A DNA stretch of 64,000 nucleotides from Herbaspirillum sp. Sphag64 (GCF_014192645.1 NZ_JACHYE010000003.1:1-64000); one strand, 5' to 3'; positions 18,282-28,480 are shown, counted from the first letter of the stretch. The notes: a model not told the origin generated them from the letters alone. Translations and numbers: made by a program.

Positions 18282-19042
18282 ACATTCGTCACAACGAAGT
18301 ACTACGGGAAAAGCTGGCCGCCGAATACGTGCTCGGGACTTTGCGGGGCGGTGCGCGTCGCCGGCTTGAATCCTGGCTACTGGAAGATGCGGCCTTGCGG
18401 CGTGCTGTCGCTGAATGGCAGGACAGGCTGCTGCCGTTGTCGGAGATGGCTGCCAGAGTGCTGCCGTCGCCGCAGGTCTGGCAAGGCATTGATCGTCAGA
18501 TCACTGCTGAGATTGCAGGTAAGGCGGGCAAACCCGCGCACTGGCTCGATAGTCTGCGCTTCTGGCGCGCACTCAGTATGGCTTCGTTCGCATTGTCACT
18601 CGTGCTGGCGGCTTTTATCGTGCTGCATTCGCAACAGCGTTCACCATTGGATGATTCCTCCACGATGCAGGCTAGCCTCGATCAGCAGCACGCAGCCACT
18701 GCCGGTGTCAGCTACGTTGCTGTCCTTACCGGCAAGGATGCGCAAGCCGCCATGGTAGTGACCGCTGACCAGACACGCCATCAATTACAGGTCAGGGTAG
18801 TCATGCCACAGCCGGTTACCAGCAACGAAGATTTGGAACTGTGGGCCTTGCCCGAACAGGGGCCTCCGCGCTCGCTGGGATTGCTGGTCAATCAGGGCGA
18901 GGCTATCGTTACGCTGCCCGACAGTCTGATGCTCGCACAGGTACCCGCGTTGGCAGTGTCACTGGAACATAAAGGCGGTTCCGGGAATCCAAATGCGCCC
19001 GGTGGGCCAGTGCTGCTCAAGGGAGAGTTGATCAAGATCTGA
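18278..19042 (+). CDS. membrane anti-sigma factor (RskA-like)
   Basis: 254 residues. The N-terminal cytoplasmic part (AAEYVLGTLRGGARRRLESW) is the anti-sigma zinc-finger-like helical domain without the zinc ligands. One membrane helix spans about 90-112 (ALSMASFALSLVLAAFIVL). The periplasmic C-terminal part, with EDLELWALPEQGPPRSLGLL, is the RskA C-terminal domain. It should hold the ECF factor at the membrane until a signal triggers release. Translational coupling with the sigma gene supports the pairing. Confidence 0.87.
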   Translation: MNIRHNEVLREKLAAEYVLGTLRGGARRRLESWLLEDAALRRAVAEWQDRLLPLSEMAARVLPSPQVWQGIDRQITAEIAGKAGKPAHWLDSLRFWRALSMASFALSLVLAAFIVLHSQQRSPLDDSSTMQASLDQQHAATAGVSYVAVLTGKDAQAAMVVTADQTRHQLQVRVVMPQPVTSNEDLELWALPEQGPPRSLGLLVNQGEAIVTLPDSLMLAQVPALAVSLEHKGGSGNPNAPGGPVLLKGELIKI

Positions 19043-19137
19043 GGAAAATAGAGCAGCTTCAGGGAGGCTGAATTATTGGTAACATAGAGGCTTTTAAGCG
19101 CTGACGTTATCACGGCAAAGTGCGCACTGGAGCATCC

Positions 19138-19932
19138 ATGATCCCAATTTCAACAGAGTCTGCAGGCGCGTCCCATCATTCCGGGCAGGAGACCGCCTGC
19201 GGTGGTTGTGGCGACAGCGCACAATTGGACATCGAATTCGAATATGCCTATCAGCCTATCGTCGATTTCAATACACGCTCTATTTACGCCTATGAAGCAT
19301 TGGTGCGCGGCCCTGAAGGGGAGTCTGCAGCCAGTGTTTTGGCGCAGGTGAATGACAATAATCGCTATCGCTTTGACCAGGCCTGTCGGATGAAGGCGGT
19401 TGAAGGCGCATCTCGCTTGGGGATGCGCGAACTCCTCTCGATCAACTTCCTGCCCAATGCAGTGTATCGGCCAGAGGTCTGTATTCGCAGTACGTTCGAG
19501 GCCGCGCGCAAGCATAACTTTCCGATTGAAAACATCATTTTTGAAGTCACAGAAGGTGAACGGGTTCAGGACCGACCGCATCTCGTCAACATCTTCAGGG
19601 AGTATCGGCGCTTTGGTTTTCAGACAGCGATTGATGATTTCGGTGCCGGTTACGCCGGGCTAAACCTGCTCGCCGAGTATCAGCCGAACCTGGTGAAGAT
19701 CGACATGGACCTGGTACGCAACGTCGATCAGAGTCGCCCGCGTCAGGCGATTGTGGCAGGCATCGCTGCCATCTGTCGTGATCTTGACATACGCGTGCTG
19801 GCCGAAGGTATTGAGACCCGTGCTGAACGGGATTTTCTGTTGAGAGCTGGTATCAGCCTGATGCAGGGCTACTGGTTTGCCAAACCGGCATTCAAGTCAC
19901 TCGCGGTAATTGTGGACGCAGCCTGGGAATGA
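19138..19932 (+). CDS. EAL-domain cyclic-di-GMP phosphodiesterase
   Basis: 264 residues from the ATG with GGAG upstream. The EAL domain fills nearly the whole protein (about 35-260). All key residues are present: E53 of EAL (YEALVRG), N103, E136 in FEVTE, the D166-D167 pair in DDFGAG, K187, E223 in LAEGIE and Q243 in MQGYWFAKP. So it should be an active c-di-GMP phosphodiesterase. There is no membrane or classical sensor domain; the N-terminal 30 residues hold a CGGCG cysteine pair that could bind metal or sense redox, which is speculative. Confidence 0.89.
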   Translation: MIPISTESAGASHHSGQETACGGCGDSAQLDIEFEYAYQPIVDFNTRSIYAYEALVRGPEGESAASVLAQVNDNNRYRFDQACRMKAVEGASRLGMRELLSINFLPNAVYRPEVCIRSTFEAARKHNFPIENIIFEVTEGERVQDRPHLVNIFREYRRFGFQTAIDDFGAGYAGLNLLAEYQPNLVKIDMDLVRNVDQSRPRQAIVAGIAAICRDLDIRVLAEGIETRAERDFLLRAGISLMQGYWFAKPAFKSLAVIVDAAWE

Positions 19933-19965
19933 TTGCGGCAGCCTTGCCACTGGCAGATCCTAGGA

Positions 19966-20757
19966 TCACTTGCTCTGCTGATCGACATCAAAGCCCAGCG
20001 CAGACGAAATCTGTGCGGCGGTATTAATCAGATCATCTACCCAGTCTTCCTGCAGACGATCAGCCGGTGCCGAGATCGACAAACCGGCGACCAGCTTGCC
20101 GGAATCATCCCGGATACCGGCAGCCATGCAACGTACACCCAGCTCCAGCTCTTCGTTGTCACGCGCATAGCCGAGCGCACGCACCATGCTCAACTCGCGC
20201 TCCAGTTTGGCCAGATCGGTAATCGAATTCTTGTTGTGGCCCGCCAGTCCGGTACGGGTGGCATAGGCACGCACGGCCTTTGGGTCATCAATGGACAGGA
20301 ACAGCTTGCCGGTTGAGGTCAGATGCAATGGTGCACGACCGCCAATCGCGCGCACCACCTGCATACCCGAACGCTCGGAGAAAGAGCGATCAATGTAGAC
20401 GATTTCATCGCTTTGACGCACAGACAGGTTGATTGTTTGATGGGTCTTGCGATGCAGGGCGCGCATGAAATCCAGCGCTGCTTCGCGCACGCTGAGGCGG
20501 CTCTTGACGATATTACCCAACTCCAGCAAACGCATACCAAGACGATAGCTACCTGGCTCCGAGCGATCCACAAAGCGCTTGGCTACCAGATCATTAAGAA
20601 TGCGGTGGGCAGTGGAAGGGTGCAGTTTGGTGGCGGCAGACAACTCCTTGAGGCTGACCGGGTCGGGATACTGGGCGAGCGCATCCAGCAGGGAGACCAG
20701 TCTTTCAATGACCTGGATGGAGATGGCGCCTGTCTCGTCGGTGGCTTCTTTTTTCAT
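19966..20757 (-). CDS. IclR-family transcriptional regulator
   Basis: 263 residues. The N-terminal winged helix (IERLVSLLDALAQYPDPVSL ... LHPSTAHRILNDL) and the C-terminal effector domain (IGGRAPLHLTSTGKLFLS; ELGVRCMAAGIRDDSGKLVA) are typical of IclR. It lies next to sbp, divergent by about 240 bp, but IclR proteins are not known as sulfur regulators, so control of sbp is only a possibility. Confidence 0.89.
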   Translation of the reverse strand: MKKEATDETGAISIQVIERLVSLLDALAQYPDPVSLKELSAATKLHPSTAHRILNDLVAKRFVDRSEPGSYRLGMRLLELGNIVKSRLSVREAALDFMRALHRKTHQTINLSVRQSDEIVYIDRSFSERSGMQVVRAIGGRAPLHLTSTGKLFLSIDDPKAVRAYATRTGLAGHNKNSITDLAKLERELSMVRALGYARDNEELELGVRCMAAGIRDDSGKLVAGLSISAPADRLQEDWVDDLINTAAQISSALGFDVDQQSK

Positions 20758-20874
20758 GTCCGTATTTGATGCATTGCAATAACGCTTTTATACCACATTG
20801 TGAAAAAATCAAAAAGTATGGCTATGTGCTTATATGGTTTTTAAGCAGTTTGCGAACTTCTATATTCAGCGCGA

Positions 20875-20904
20875 TTGCGATTGCATATCTGTTTTTCGCA
20901 TAAT
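20875..20904 (+). promoter_or_regulatory. candidate sbp promoter
   Basis: TTGCGA (20875-20880), 18 bases, CATAAT (20899-20904), about 100 bases before sbp. The surrounding A/T-rich 240 bp is the likely place for CysB-type activator binding, but no clear CysB site can be named by eye. Confidence 0.33.
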
Positions 20905-21000
20905 CAGAGAAGAAAGTATTCGTTCGTTTTTTTATAGCCACTCATTAACCTGTGCTCTTCCCGAAATCAAGCAATGAAGTAACAGAGAAGAGAGAAACAG

Positions 21001-22017
21001 ATGCGCCTCAAAAAATGGATCAAGTCAGTCGCCGTAGCCTCCTTGTTCGCACAGATGGTGCCGCTGGCGCATGCTGCTGACATTTCCTTGCTCAATGTAT
21101 CTTATGACCCGACGCGGGAACTCTACGCCGATTACAACAAGGCATTTGCCAAATACTGGAAAGCCAAGACCGGTGACAACGTGACCATCAAGGCCTCCCA
21201 TGGTGGTTCCGGTAAGCAGGCGCGCTCCGTCATAGATGGCATCGACGCCGACGTTGTTACGCTGGCGCTGGCCTACGATATCGATGAAATCGGCGAAAAA
21301 GCCAAGCTGGTTGCGCCTGACTGGCAAAAGCGCCTGCCGAACAACAGCTCACCCTATACCTCCACCATCGTGTTCCTGGTGCGCAAGGGCAATCCCAAGC
21401 ACATCAAGGATTGGGATGACCTGATCAAGCCCGGCGTGTCCGTGATTACACCGAATCCCAAGACTTCCGGCGGTGCCCGCTGGAACTACCTGGCAGCCTG
21501 GGCCTACGCCCTCAAGAAGGGTGGCAATGACGCTGCTGCACGTGACTATATCGCCAAGCTGTTCAAGAACGTACCCGTCCTCGATTCGGGTGCGCGTGGC
21601 GCCACGATCAGCTTTGTCGAACGCGGTCTTGGTGATGTGTTGCTGGCCTGGGAAAACGAAGCATTGATTTCGCTCAAGGAATGGGGGCCAGACAAGTTTG
21701 AGATCGTCGCACCGTCGATTTCGATCTTGACTGAACCACCGGTTGCCGTGGTTGACAAGGTGGTGGATCGTCGTGGCACCCGCAAGGTCGCTGAGGAATA
21801 TCTGAACCACCTCTATAGCGACGAAGGACAGGAAATCATTGCCAAGAATTACTATCGTCCGATCAATCCGAAGATCGCCGCCAAGTATGCCTCGCAATAT
21901 CCCAAGCTCAATCTGGTGACAGTCGACAATACCTTCGGCGGTTGGCAGAAAGCCCAGAAAGATCACTTTGCTGACGGCGCCAGCTTTGACCAGCTGTATG
22001 TCCCCAATCGCAAGTAA
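21001..22017 (+). CDS. sbp: periplasmic sulfate-binding protein
   Basis: 338 residues with signal peptide (cleavage near AHAADI, about 25). It begins the mature part with [15 protein letters not shown] and has [20 protein letters not shown] and [20 protein letters not shown], the sulfate-contacting segments of the Sbp family. It binds sulfate (or thiosulfate) for the CysTWA importer. Its partner genes cysTWA are about 6.7 kb downstream, with the sulfonate operon between. Confidence 0.92.
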   Translation: MRLKKWIKSVAVASLFAQMVPLAHAADISLLNVSYDPTRELYADYNKAFAKYWKAKTGDNVTIKASHGGSGKQARSVIDGIDADVVTLALAYDIDEIGEKAKLVAPDWQKRLPNNSSPYTSTIVFLVRKGNPKHIKDWDDLIKPGVSVITPNPKTSGGARWNYLAAWAYALKKGGNDAAARDYIAKLFKNVPVLDSGARGATISFVERGLGDVLLAWENEALISLKEWGPDKFEIVAPSISILTEPPVAVVDKVVDRRGTRKVAEEYLNHLYSDEGQEIIAKNYYRPINPKIAAKYASQYPKLNLVTVDNTFGGWQKAQKDHFADGASFDQLYVPNRK

Positions 22018-22124
22018 GACCGAAGTCTGGCTGGTCTGGTGACAGTCATTCGAGCGTAATAGTAGTCGCTCACCCGAGCGGGCTGGGCGACCAGAAGTAA
22101 CGACTTATCCATACGATTTTGATC

Positions 22125-22715
22125 ATGACGATTCTTTTGCTGGCAGGTAGTCCCTCGGCTCCATCCCGATCCACCCGCTTATTGCATCATGTTGGCGAGA
22201 AGCTGGCAGCCCTTGGGCATCGCTATACCAAACTGGAAGTGCGTGATTTGCCGGGACAGGCACTGGTGCGCGCCGATTTCAATGACAGCACGATCAAGGC
22301 TGCCATCGCGCAAGTGGCCGAAGCGTCCGCCGTCGTTGTCGCCACGCCGGTTTATAAAGCCGCTTATAGCGGTGTGTTGAAGGCTTTTCTGGATCTGTTG
22401 CCGCAGTTCGGTCTGACCGACAAGCTGGTATTGCCGCTGGCCACCGGCGGTAGTCAGTCACACATGCTGGCACTCGATTACGCGCTGCGTCCGGTGCTGT
22501 CGTCATTGGGCCCGAAGCATGTGTTGCCGAGCATTTATGCGACAGAAGCGCAGGTGACGTGGTCCGAGCAGGACGGGCTGGTCCTTGATCGCCCGATTGT
22601 CGAGCGCGTCGAAGAAGGCGTGAACCAGCTGTCGCTGAGCTTGTATGCGTTGCAGCAGCTTAACCCGGGAGCGTTCGCCGATGTGCCGTTCTCGCAGATT
22701 CGCTGTAGCGTCTGA
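22125..22715 (+). CDS. ssuE: NADPH-dependent FMN reductase of the alkanesulfonate monooxygenase system
   Basis: 196 residues, flavodoxin-like fold. LLLAGSPSAPSRSTRLLHHV is the FMN phosphate loop and ATPVYKAAYSGVLKAFLDLL carries the inserted tyrosine (KAAYSG) that marks the SsuE subgroup. It supplies reduced FMN to SsuD. The ATG at 22125 is preferred to a TTG two codons upstream. It is the first gene of the ssuEADCBF order. Confidence 0.9.
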   Translation: MTILLLAGSPSAPSRSTRLLHHVGEKLAALGHRYTKLEVRDLPGQALVRADFNDSTIKAAIAQVAEASAVVVATPVYKAAYSGVLKAFLDLLPQFGLTDKLVLPLATGGSQSHMLALDYALRPVLSSLGPKHVLPSIYATEAQVTWSEQDGLVLDRPIVERVEEGVNQLSLSLYALQQLNPGAFADVPFSQIRCSV

Positions 22716-22819
22716 GATCAATTTAACGCCTAGTAATCATTACCGCAGGTCGTCCGGGAAGCACCAGTTTGCTGGTGCAGCGGGGACCGCTTGTCTACAA
22801 ATTCGGGAGAAAGAAGTTC

Positions 22820-23806
22820 ATGTCCATTTTTACTGATCGTCCGTCTACACAAGCAATCCGTCGCCGCACACTTGGTGCACTCTGCGCCCTGACCCTGATG
22901 ACCACTGTCGGTCTGTCTGTCTGCAACCTGGCGCAGGCAGAGTCCAACACCGTCTTGCGTATTGGCTATCAAAAGGCAGCCAGCACGCTGGTGCTGCTGA
23001 AGGCACATGGCGCACTGGAAAAGCGCCTGAAGGCACAAGGCGTTGAGGTCAAATGGGCTGAGTTTGCAGCCGGACCACAATTGCTCGAAGCCCTGAATGT
23101 CGGTTCGGTTGATTTTGGATACGTTGGTGAGGCACCACCGGTGTTCGCACAGGCCGCCGGCGCCAATTTTGTCTACAGCGCCTATGAAATTCCAACGCCG
23201 GATGCCGAAGCCATTCTGGTGCCGAAAGACTCGACATTGAAGTCGGTCGCTGATCTGAAGGGCAAAAAGGTCGCCTTCAATAAGGGCTCTGACGTGCACT
23301 GGCTGGTTGTCGCCTTGCTCAAGAAGGCAGGCCTGCGCTACAGCGATATCGAACCGGTCTATCTGGCGCCTGCCGATGCCCGCGCGGCGTTTGAAAAAGG
23401 TGCTGTTGATGCCTGGGCAATCTGGGATCCGTTCCAGGCAGCCGCCGAGAAGCAATTGCAAGCACGTCGTCTGGCCTCTGGTGTCGGTGCCGTCAGCCAT
23501 CATCAATTCTTCCTTAGTGCCCGTCCGTTTGCGGAAAAACACGCTGATGTGCTGCGTATCGTGCTGGAAGAAGTGTCTCGCGAAGGGCAATGGATCCGCG
23601 CCAATACGGCGCAGGCAGCAGCCCAGCTAGCACCGATTCAAGGACTCGATCCCGATGTGATCGAAGTCGGTCTCAAGCGTTACGCCCATATCTTCAAGCC
23701 GGTTGATGCACAGGTGCTGGAAGAGCAGCAACGCATTGCTGACACTTTTTACGAACTGAAGCTGATTCCCAAGAAGATCAACGTCAGTGACGCCATATTG
23801 AAATAA
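22820..23806 (+). CDS. ssuA: aliphatic sulfonate ABC transporter, substrate-binding protein
   Basis: 328 residues. The ATG at 22820 follows GGGAGA. Signal peptide to about residue 38 (AQAESN). The mature part starts [20 protein letters not shown] and has [20 protein letters not shown] and [15 protein letters not shown], the SsuA family pattern. It captures alkanesulfonates in the periplasm for SsuBC. Confidence 0.92.
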   Translation: MSIFTDRPSTQAIRRRTLGALCALTLMTTVGLSVCNLAQAESNTVLRIGYQKAASTLVLLKAHGALEKRLKAQGVEVKWAEFAAGPQLLEALNVGSVDFGYVGEAPPVFAQAAGANFVYSAYEIPTPDAEAILVPKDSTLKSVADLKGKKVAFNKGSDVHWLVVALLKKAGLRYSDIEPVYLAPADARAAFEKGAVDAWAIWDPFQAAAEKQLQARRLASGVGAVSHHQFFLSARPFAEKHADVLRIVLEEVSREGQWIRANTAQAAAQLAPIQGLDPDVIEVGLKRYAHIFKPVDAQVLEEQQRIADTFYELKLIPKKINVSDAILK

Positions 23807-23838
23807 ATAACGCTGCTGTTTTTTATTCGGAGCAAGAC

Positions 23839-25020
23839 ATGAATGTTTTCTGGTTTATCCCTACCCATGGCGACAGCCGCTATCTTGGTACCGCCGAGGG
23901 TGGACGTCTGGTCAGTCATGACTACATGAAGCAGGTTGCTGTTGCGGCTGATACGCTCGGCTACGATGGTGTCCTGCTGCCTACCGGGCGGTCCTGTGAA
24001 GATGCCTGGGTGACGGCTGCCAGCCTGATCGGAGAAACCCGACAACTGAAGTTTCTGATCGCAGTACGCCCCGGACTGACAGCGCCAACCCTGTCGGCAC
24101 GCATGGCAGCGACCTTTGACCGGCTCTCGGGCGGACGCCTGCTGATCAATGTCGTCACCGGCGGCGATCCGGTTGAGCAAGAGAGTGATGGTGTTTTTGG
24201 TACGCACGCCGAACGCTATGAGATTTCAGATGAATTCCTGAAAATCTGGCGCGATGTACTCGCCAAAACCCATACCGGTGGCGAGACCAATTTTGAAGGC
24301 AAGCATCTGAGCGTGAAGGGGGCCAAGGCACTCTATCCGTCGATTCAGAAGCCTTATCCACCGCTGTATTTCGGTGGTTCATCGGACGAGGCCATTGACC
24401 TTGCCGCCGAGCAGGTTGATGTCTACCTGACCTGGGGCGAGCCACCGGTAGCGGTCGCCGAAAAAATTGCCAAGGTGCGCGCGCGTGCCGCCAAGGCTGG
24501 TCGCACCCTGCGCTTCGGTATTCGCCTGCACGTCATCGTCCGTGAGACCAATGAGGCTGCCTGGCGTGCCGCTGACGAGCTCATCAGCAAGCTCGACGAT
24601 GCCACCATTGCCAAGGCACAAGCCAGTTTTGCCAAGATGGATTCGGAAGGGCAACGTCGGATGGCAGCATTGCATGGTGGCCGCCGCGACAAGCTCGAAG
24701 TCAGCCCTAATCTGTGGGCTGGTGTCGGTCTGGTACGCGGTGGTGCCGGCACTGCCCTGGTGGGGGATGGCAAGACCGTCGCTGCGCGCATGCAGGAATA
24801 TGCTGACCTGGGTATTGATACTTTCATCTTGTCTGGTTACCCGCATCTGGAGGAATCCTATCGCTTTGCTGAACTGGTCTTCCCGCTGTTGCCGCGCAAA
24901 CTGAAAGAGAGTCTGCCGGGCTTTAATCTGACCGGTCCATTCGGTGAAATTGTCGGCAACATGCATGTGCCGACGGCGCCCGGATCGTCGAGCACAGCGC
25001 CACAGACCGTTGCCAGTTGA
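23839..25020 (+). CDS. ssuD: FMNH2-dependent alkanesulfonate monooxygenase
   Basis: 393 residues, bacterial-luciferase fold. It starts [18 protein letters not shown] and contains [37 protein letters not shown] and [13 protein letters not shown]-like [20 protein letters not shown]. It releases sulfite from alkanesulfonates using FMNH2 from SsuE and oxygen. It is slightly longer than the E. coli enzyme owing to a short Ala/Ser/Thr-rich C-terminal tail. Confidence 0.93.
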   Translation: MNVFWFIPTHGDSRYLGTAEGGRLVSHDYMKQVAVAADTLGYDGVLLPTGRSCEDAWVTAASLIGETRQLKFLIAVRPGLTAPTLSARMAATFDRLSGGRLLINVVTGGDPVEQESDGVFGTHAERYEISDEFLKIWRDVLAKTHTGGETNFEGKHLSVKGAKALYPSIQKPYPPLYFGGSSDEAIDLAAEQVDVYLTWGEPPVAVAEKIAKVRARAAKAGRTLRFGIRLHVIVRETNEAAWRAADELISKLDDATIAKAQASFAKMDSEGQRRMAALHGGRRDKLEVSPNLWAGVGLVRGGAGTALVGDGKTVAARMQEYADLGIDTFILSGYPHLEESYRFAELVFPLLPRKLKESLPGFNLTGPFGEIVGNMHVPTAPGSSSTAPQTVAS

Positions 25021-25052
25021 GGGGCGCAAACGTCAGGAATGAAGGAGTTGTC

Positions 25053-25886
25053 ATGAGTAGCAGCATCGTCAGCGCGTCAGCCGGAGCCGTCAGCAGTAAA
25101 GTCGGGCAGCGCGCCGCAGCCGCCAAAGGCGTGATCGGATCGCAGTTGCTGGCATGGGCTTTGCCCGTCGCCTTGATTGTGATCTGGGAGATTGCTGCCC
25201 GCGTTGGCTGGTTGTCCAGCCGCATTCTGCCGGAACCATTGGCGATCCTCAGCGCTGCGTGGAACCTGGCTGTCACAGGCGAATTGTGGACCCATCTGTG
25301 GGTGAGTACCTGGCGCGCGGCCAGCGGCTTTGCGGTCGGAGGCGGTCTGGGCTTGTTGCTGGGTCTGCTCACCGGCAGTTTTCGCAAGGCCGAGTTGCTG
25401 CTCGATACCAGCCTGCAGATGATTCGTAATATCCCGGCATTGGCGCTGATTCCGCTGGTCATTCTATGGTTTGGCATTGATGAGACCGCCAAGCTGTTTC
25501 TGGTCTCGGTAGGCGTGTTCTTCCCAATCTATCTCAATACCTTTCACGGCATTCGTTCGGTTGACCGTGGCCTGATTGAGATGGCAAAGAGTTATGGCTT
25601 GTCTGGCTGGCCGCTCTATCGGGACGTGATTCTGCCTGGGGCCTTGCCGTCGATTCTGGTGGGCGTGCGCTTTGCACTGGGATTGGTCTGGGTTCTGCTG
25701 ATCGTGGCGGAAACCATCTCCGCCCAGGCGGGTATTGGCTACATGACCATGAATGCACGGGAATTTCTGCAGACCGATGTGGTACTGGTCGGTATTCTGC
25801 TCTATGCCTTGCTAGGCAAGCTGGCCGATGTGCTGGCGCGCTGGCTTGAGCGATTCTGGTTGCGTTGGCATCCGAACTATCAGTAA
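25053..25886 (+). CDS. ssuC: aliphatic sulfonate ABC transporter permease
   Basis: 277 residues from the ATG with AAGGAG upstream. Six hydrophobic segments and the binding-protein-dependent transport motif (the EAA loop) around [31 protein letters not shown]. It forms the inner-membrane channel for sulfonates. An Ala/Ser-rich polar N-terminus of about 35 residues precedes the first membrane helix. Confidence 0.91.
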   Translation: MSSSIVSASAGAVSSKVGQRAAAAKGVIGSQLLAWALPVALIVIWEIAARVGWLSSRILPEPLAILSAAWNLAVTGELWTHLWVSTWRAASGFAVGGGLGLLLGLLTGSFRKAELLLDTSLQMIRNIPALALIPLVILWFGIDETAKLFLVSVGVFFPIYLNTFHGIRSVDRGLIEMAKSYGLSGWPLYRDVILPGALPSILVGVRFALGLVWVLLIVAETISAQAGIGYMTMNAREFLQTDVVLVGILLYALLGKLADVLARWLERFWLRWHPNYQ

Positions 25887-25905
25887 AGATTTCAATGAGG
25901 ACCGC

Positions 25906-26754
25906 ATGATGCAGATCAATCTCGCAGAAAACAGCCAGATACAGCAGACCAGCAGCGCCCATGCCAACGGCGTACGCGTGGTTGTGCAGGGTCTGTCCAA
26001 AACGTATGGCCAGCGTGACGTGCTGAAGTCAGTCGGTCTGACGGTAGAGCCGGGCGAATTTGTCGCCATCGTTGGCCGTAGCGGTTGCGGCAAGAGTACC
26101 TTGCTGCGCCTGATCGCCAAGCTGGAACATGCTAGCGCTGGCGAGCTCCTTTTTACCGAGGCAGGTATAGCAACGACCGAGCCGCAAACGCGCATCATGT
26201 TTCAGGATTCGCGTCTGCTGCCCTGGAAGCGCGTGCTGCAAAACGTCGCGCTGGGCTTGCCCAAGACCGCGCTGGGCAAGGCAGCACAGACGCTGAGCCA
26301 GGTTGGCCTGAGTGAACGTGCCAACGAATGGCCGGCAGTGCTGTCAGGCGGTCAGCGACAACGGGTTGCATTGGCCCGTGCGCTGGTACATGAACCCGAA
26401 TTGCTGCTGCTGGATGAACCATTGGGTGCGCTCGATGCGCTGACCCGGATCGAAATGCAGCAACTGATCGAGTCACTCTGGCAAGCACGTGGCTTTACCG
26501 CAGTGCTGGTCACTCACGATGTGCAGGAAGCGATTGCACTGGCTGACCGCGTTGTCCTGATTGAAGATGGCAAGATCACCCTCGATCAGACGATCAATTT
26601 GCCACGCCCACGGGCACGCGGCAATCCCGAGTTTGCGCATCTGGAGGCGAGCATTCTGGCGCGCGTGTTGCAGCAACCGGCGATCGCACTCGACAGCACA
26701 CTGGGCGATATCTCATTGCAAAAGACCGTCGGTCAGGTGCAGTGGGCCGTCTAG
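25906..26754 (+). CDS. ssuB: aliphatic sulfonate ABC transporter ATP-binding protein
   Basis: 282 residues; start at the first of two adjacent ATG codons after GAGGA. Walker A is [13 protein letters not shown], signature [15 protein letters not shown], Walker [14 protein letters not shown], and the switch histidine is in [10 protein letters not shown]. The short alternative Q-loop segment [10 protein letters not shown] is typical of SsuB/TauB. It energises SsuC. Confidence 0.92.
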   Translation: MMQINLAENSQIQQTSSAHANGVRVVVQGLSKTYGQRDVLKSVGLTVEPGEFVAIVGRSGCGKSTLLRLIAKLEHASAGELLFTEAGIATTEPQTRIMFQDSRLLPWKRVLQNVALGLPKTALGKAAQTLSQVGLSERANEWPAVLSGGQRQRVALARALVHEPELLLLDEPLGALDALTRIEMQQLIESLWQARGFTAVLVTHDVQEAIALADRVVLIEDGKITLDQTINLPRPRARGNPEFAHLEASILARVLQQPAIALDSTLGDISLQKTVGQVQWAV

Positions 26755-26806
26755 GCAAGACAAGATTGAAATTTTTTTCCAACCGTAGTGACTCAAGGAG
26801 CCAAGC

Positions 26807-27022
26807 ATGACCATTCAAGCTATCAACGTTCGTAACCAATTCAAGGGTAAAGTGAAGACCATCATCGAAGGTTCGGTCGTCTCCGAAGTCGATGTTGAAA
26901 CCCCGGCCGGTATCGTCACCTCCGTCATCACCACACGTTCCGTCAAGGATCTGGGTCTGGTGGTTGGCAGTGAAGTGGTGGCGCTGGTCAAGGCGACTGA
27001 AGTATCGATCGCCAAACTGTAA
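26807..27022 (+). CDS. ssuF: molybdopterin-binding-like TOBE domain protein SsuF
   Basis: 71 residues, a single Mop/TOBE domain (INVRNQFKGKVKTIIEGSVV ... VGSEVVALVKATEVSIAKL). AAGGAGC precedes the ATG. The same small protein follows ssuB in Pseudomonas ssuEADCBF operons and is needed there for growth on some organosulfur compounds. It probably binds an oxyanion, but its role in sulfonate use is not well understood. Confidence 0.88.
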   Translation: MTIQAINVRNQFKGKVKTIIEGSVVSEVDVETPAGIVTSVITTRSVKDLGLVVGSEVVALVKATEVSIAKL

Positions 27023-27048
27023 TCACGATCAGTTTCTCAGGAGTACCT

Positions 27049-27903
27049 ATGAAGTATCCAGCCCTGGAAAAATATCTTGCTCGCCTTAACGACACCGTCA
27101 AGGAGGAGTCCAGGGTATGGCTGGATGCGCAGGGAAGGGCGCAGGGGAAGTATTTCAATACGACGCTCACCTCCGCATTCCAGCCGATTCGGGTGGTCGC
27201 CAGTGGGACCGAAACACCCGCGACTGTCGTGGCCCATGAAGGCTTTGCCCGTAGTTATTCGCAGGACGATACTGGTCTGCATCTCTGGCGATTGCTGGAT
27301 CAGGCCGCCAGCGATGATGAATCGGTGGCGCTGGATCGGCTGTGCCGGGTCTTGCACGCGGTCAATTTCTATCGTCAGATAGAAGACCAGAGCAAACTGC
27401 ATCTCAGCGTGCATGCGCGTCTTTTGGCAGCGGTGGATAGCAATCACGGGATTGCCTTCCGGCGACTCTTGAATCTGCTGGAGCTGCCGCACGACAATAT
27501 TGTGCTGCAGATGCCCGTGGTCACGCAAAGTCAGGGCTGGTTACTCAATTACGTACTCGATAATTACCGTCGCAATGGCTTCAAGCTGGGCGTCGGTGCC
27601 GTCGATGCGCGCGATGCGCTGTTCCTGCTGGACAAGGTTCGACCTGACATGATCAAGGTCGATGCCCGTGAAATTACTTATCCGGCTGATATCGAACGTC
27701 TCTTGATCAAGGCCGCCACCAGCGGCGTGCAGATTGTGTTCAAGCGCGTGGAAAATCCGCAGGTGGCACAACTACTGACCGAACTCAGCGCAGTGCTCGG
27801 GCAGACAGTATATGGGCAAGGCTATATTTGGGATATGCCCGGCTCAACGCTGGCCACTACCGAAAACAGTGGCAGTGCACTCACCCACAACAAGGTAGCC
27901 TGA
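27049..27903 (+). CDS. degenerate EAL-domain protein, probably catalytically inactive
   Basis: 284 residues. The EAL fold is recognisable from TSAFQPIRVV, the HEGFARSY segment in place of xEALxR, MIKVDAREI and YGQGYIWDMPG. Most catalytic residues are lost: the EAL asparagine site is serine (LHLSVHARLL), the second glutamate is glutamine (IVLQMPVV), the DDFG loop is GVGAVD, and the late glutamate is lysine (IVFKRVEN). E64, K203 and Q257 remain. It can hardly cut c-di-GMP but may bind a nucleotide or a protein. It is co-directional with the ssu genes, 26 bp after ssuF, and one base before the next gene, so it is probably part of the sulfonate operon. Confidence 0.8.
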   Translation: MKYPALEKYLARLNDTVKEESRVWLDAQGRAQGKYFNTTLTSAFQPIRVVASGTETPATVVAHEGFARSYSQDDTGLHLWRLLDQAASDDESVALDRLCRVLHAVNFYRQIEDQSKLHLSVHARLLAAVDSNHGIAFRRLLNLLELPHDNIVLQMPVVTQSQGWLLNYVLDNYRRNGFKLGVGAVDARDALFLLDKVRPDMIKVDAREITYPADIERLLIKAATSGVQIVFKRVENPQVAQLLTELSAVLGQTVYGQGYIWDMPGSTLATTENSGSALTHNKVA

Positions 27904-27904
27904 C

Positions 27905-28480
27905 ATGCCAGCCGTGCAGACCAAGCCCATCGTGGTCAATCAAGGCCGCAGTCTGGCCGATTACCGGGTGCTCGTGCTGCCGGGTTTGTATGGCAGTGAA
28001 CCGGCGCACTGGCAATCGCGCTGGGAGCGTTTGTATCCAGCCTTTGAGAGAGTGGTGCAAGACGACTGGGACACACCGGCGCTACCCGTCTGGTCGCAGC
28101 GCCTGCAACAGGTACTGCATACCAGTGGTCAACCAGCCATCATTGTGGCGCACAGCTTTGGCTGTCTGACCACAGCGCATCTGGCCAAATTGCAGCAGGA
28201 TGACGGCTTGATTGCGGCGGCACTGCTGGTGGCACCAGCCGACCCGGAAAAGTTCAAGGTAGTGCCAGAAGTGCAGACCACGCTGCCGTTCCCCTCGCTG
28301 GTGGTCGGCAGCAGCAACGATCCCTGGATGACGGCCAGTCGCGCCAGATACTGGGCCGGGCAGTGGGGCAGTGACTTTGTGCAGGCGGGTGCCTTGGGTC
28401 ACATCAATGCCGAGTCGGGTCTGGGAGACTGGATCGAAGGTCAATGCCTGTTGCTGGATTTACTACAGCGCATCACCTGA
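27905..28480 (+). CDS. small alpha/beta hydrolase (RBBP9/YdeN family)
   Basis: 191 residues. The nucleophile elbow is VAHSFGCL (Ser about 83), with the acid in GSSNDPWM and the catalytic histidine in LGHINAESGLGDW; this is the RBBP9/YdeN serine hydrolase family (DUF1234 type). LPGLYGSEPAHWQSRWE near the N-terminus is also characteristic. The substrate is unknown. It starts one base after the stop of the degenerate EAL gene and closes the ssu gene run, so a role in organosulfur metabolism is plausible but unproven. Confidence 0.87.
   Translation: MPAVQTKPIVVNQGRSLADYRVLVLPGLYGSEPAHWQSRWERLYPAFERVVQDDWDTPALPVWSQRLQQVLHTSGQPAIIVAHSFGCLTTAHLAKLQQDDGLIAAALLVAPADPEKFKVVPEVQTTLPFPSLVVGSSNDPWMTASRARYWAGQWGSDFVQAGALGHINAESGLGDWIEGQCLLLDLLQRIT

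Noticed and set aside
22730-23590. 286-codon antisense reading frame over ssuA
   Set aside because: Fully opposite a typical SsuA gene; Cys/Gln/His-rich sequence without family resemblance.
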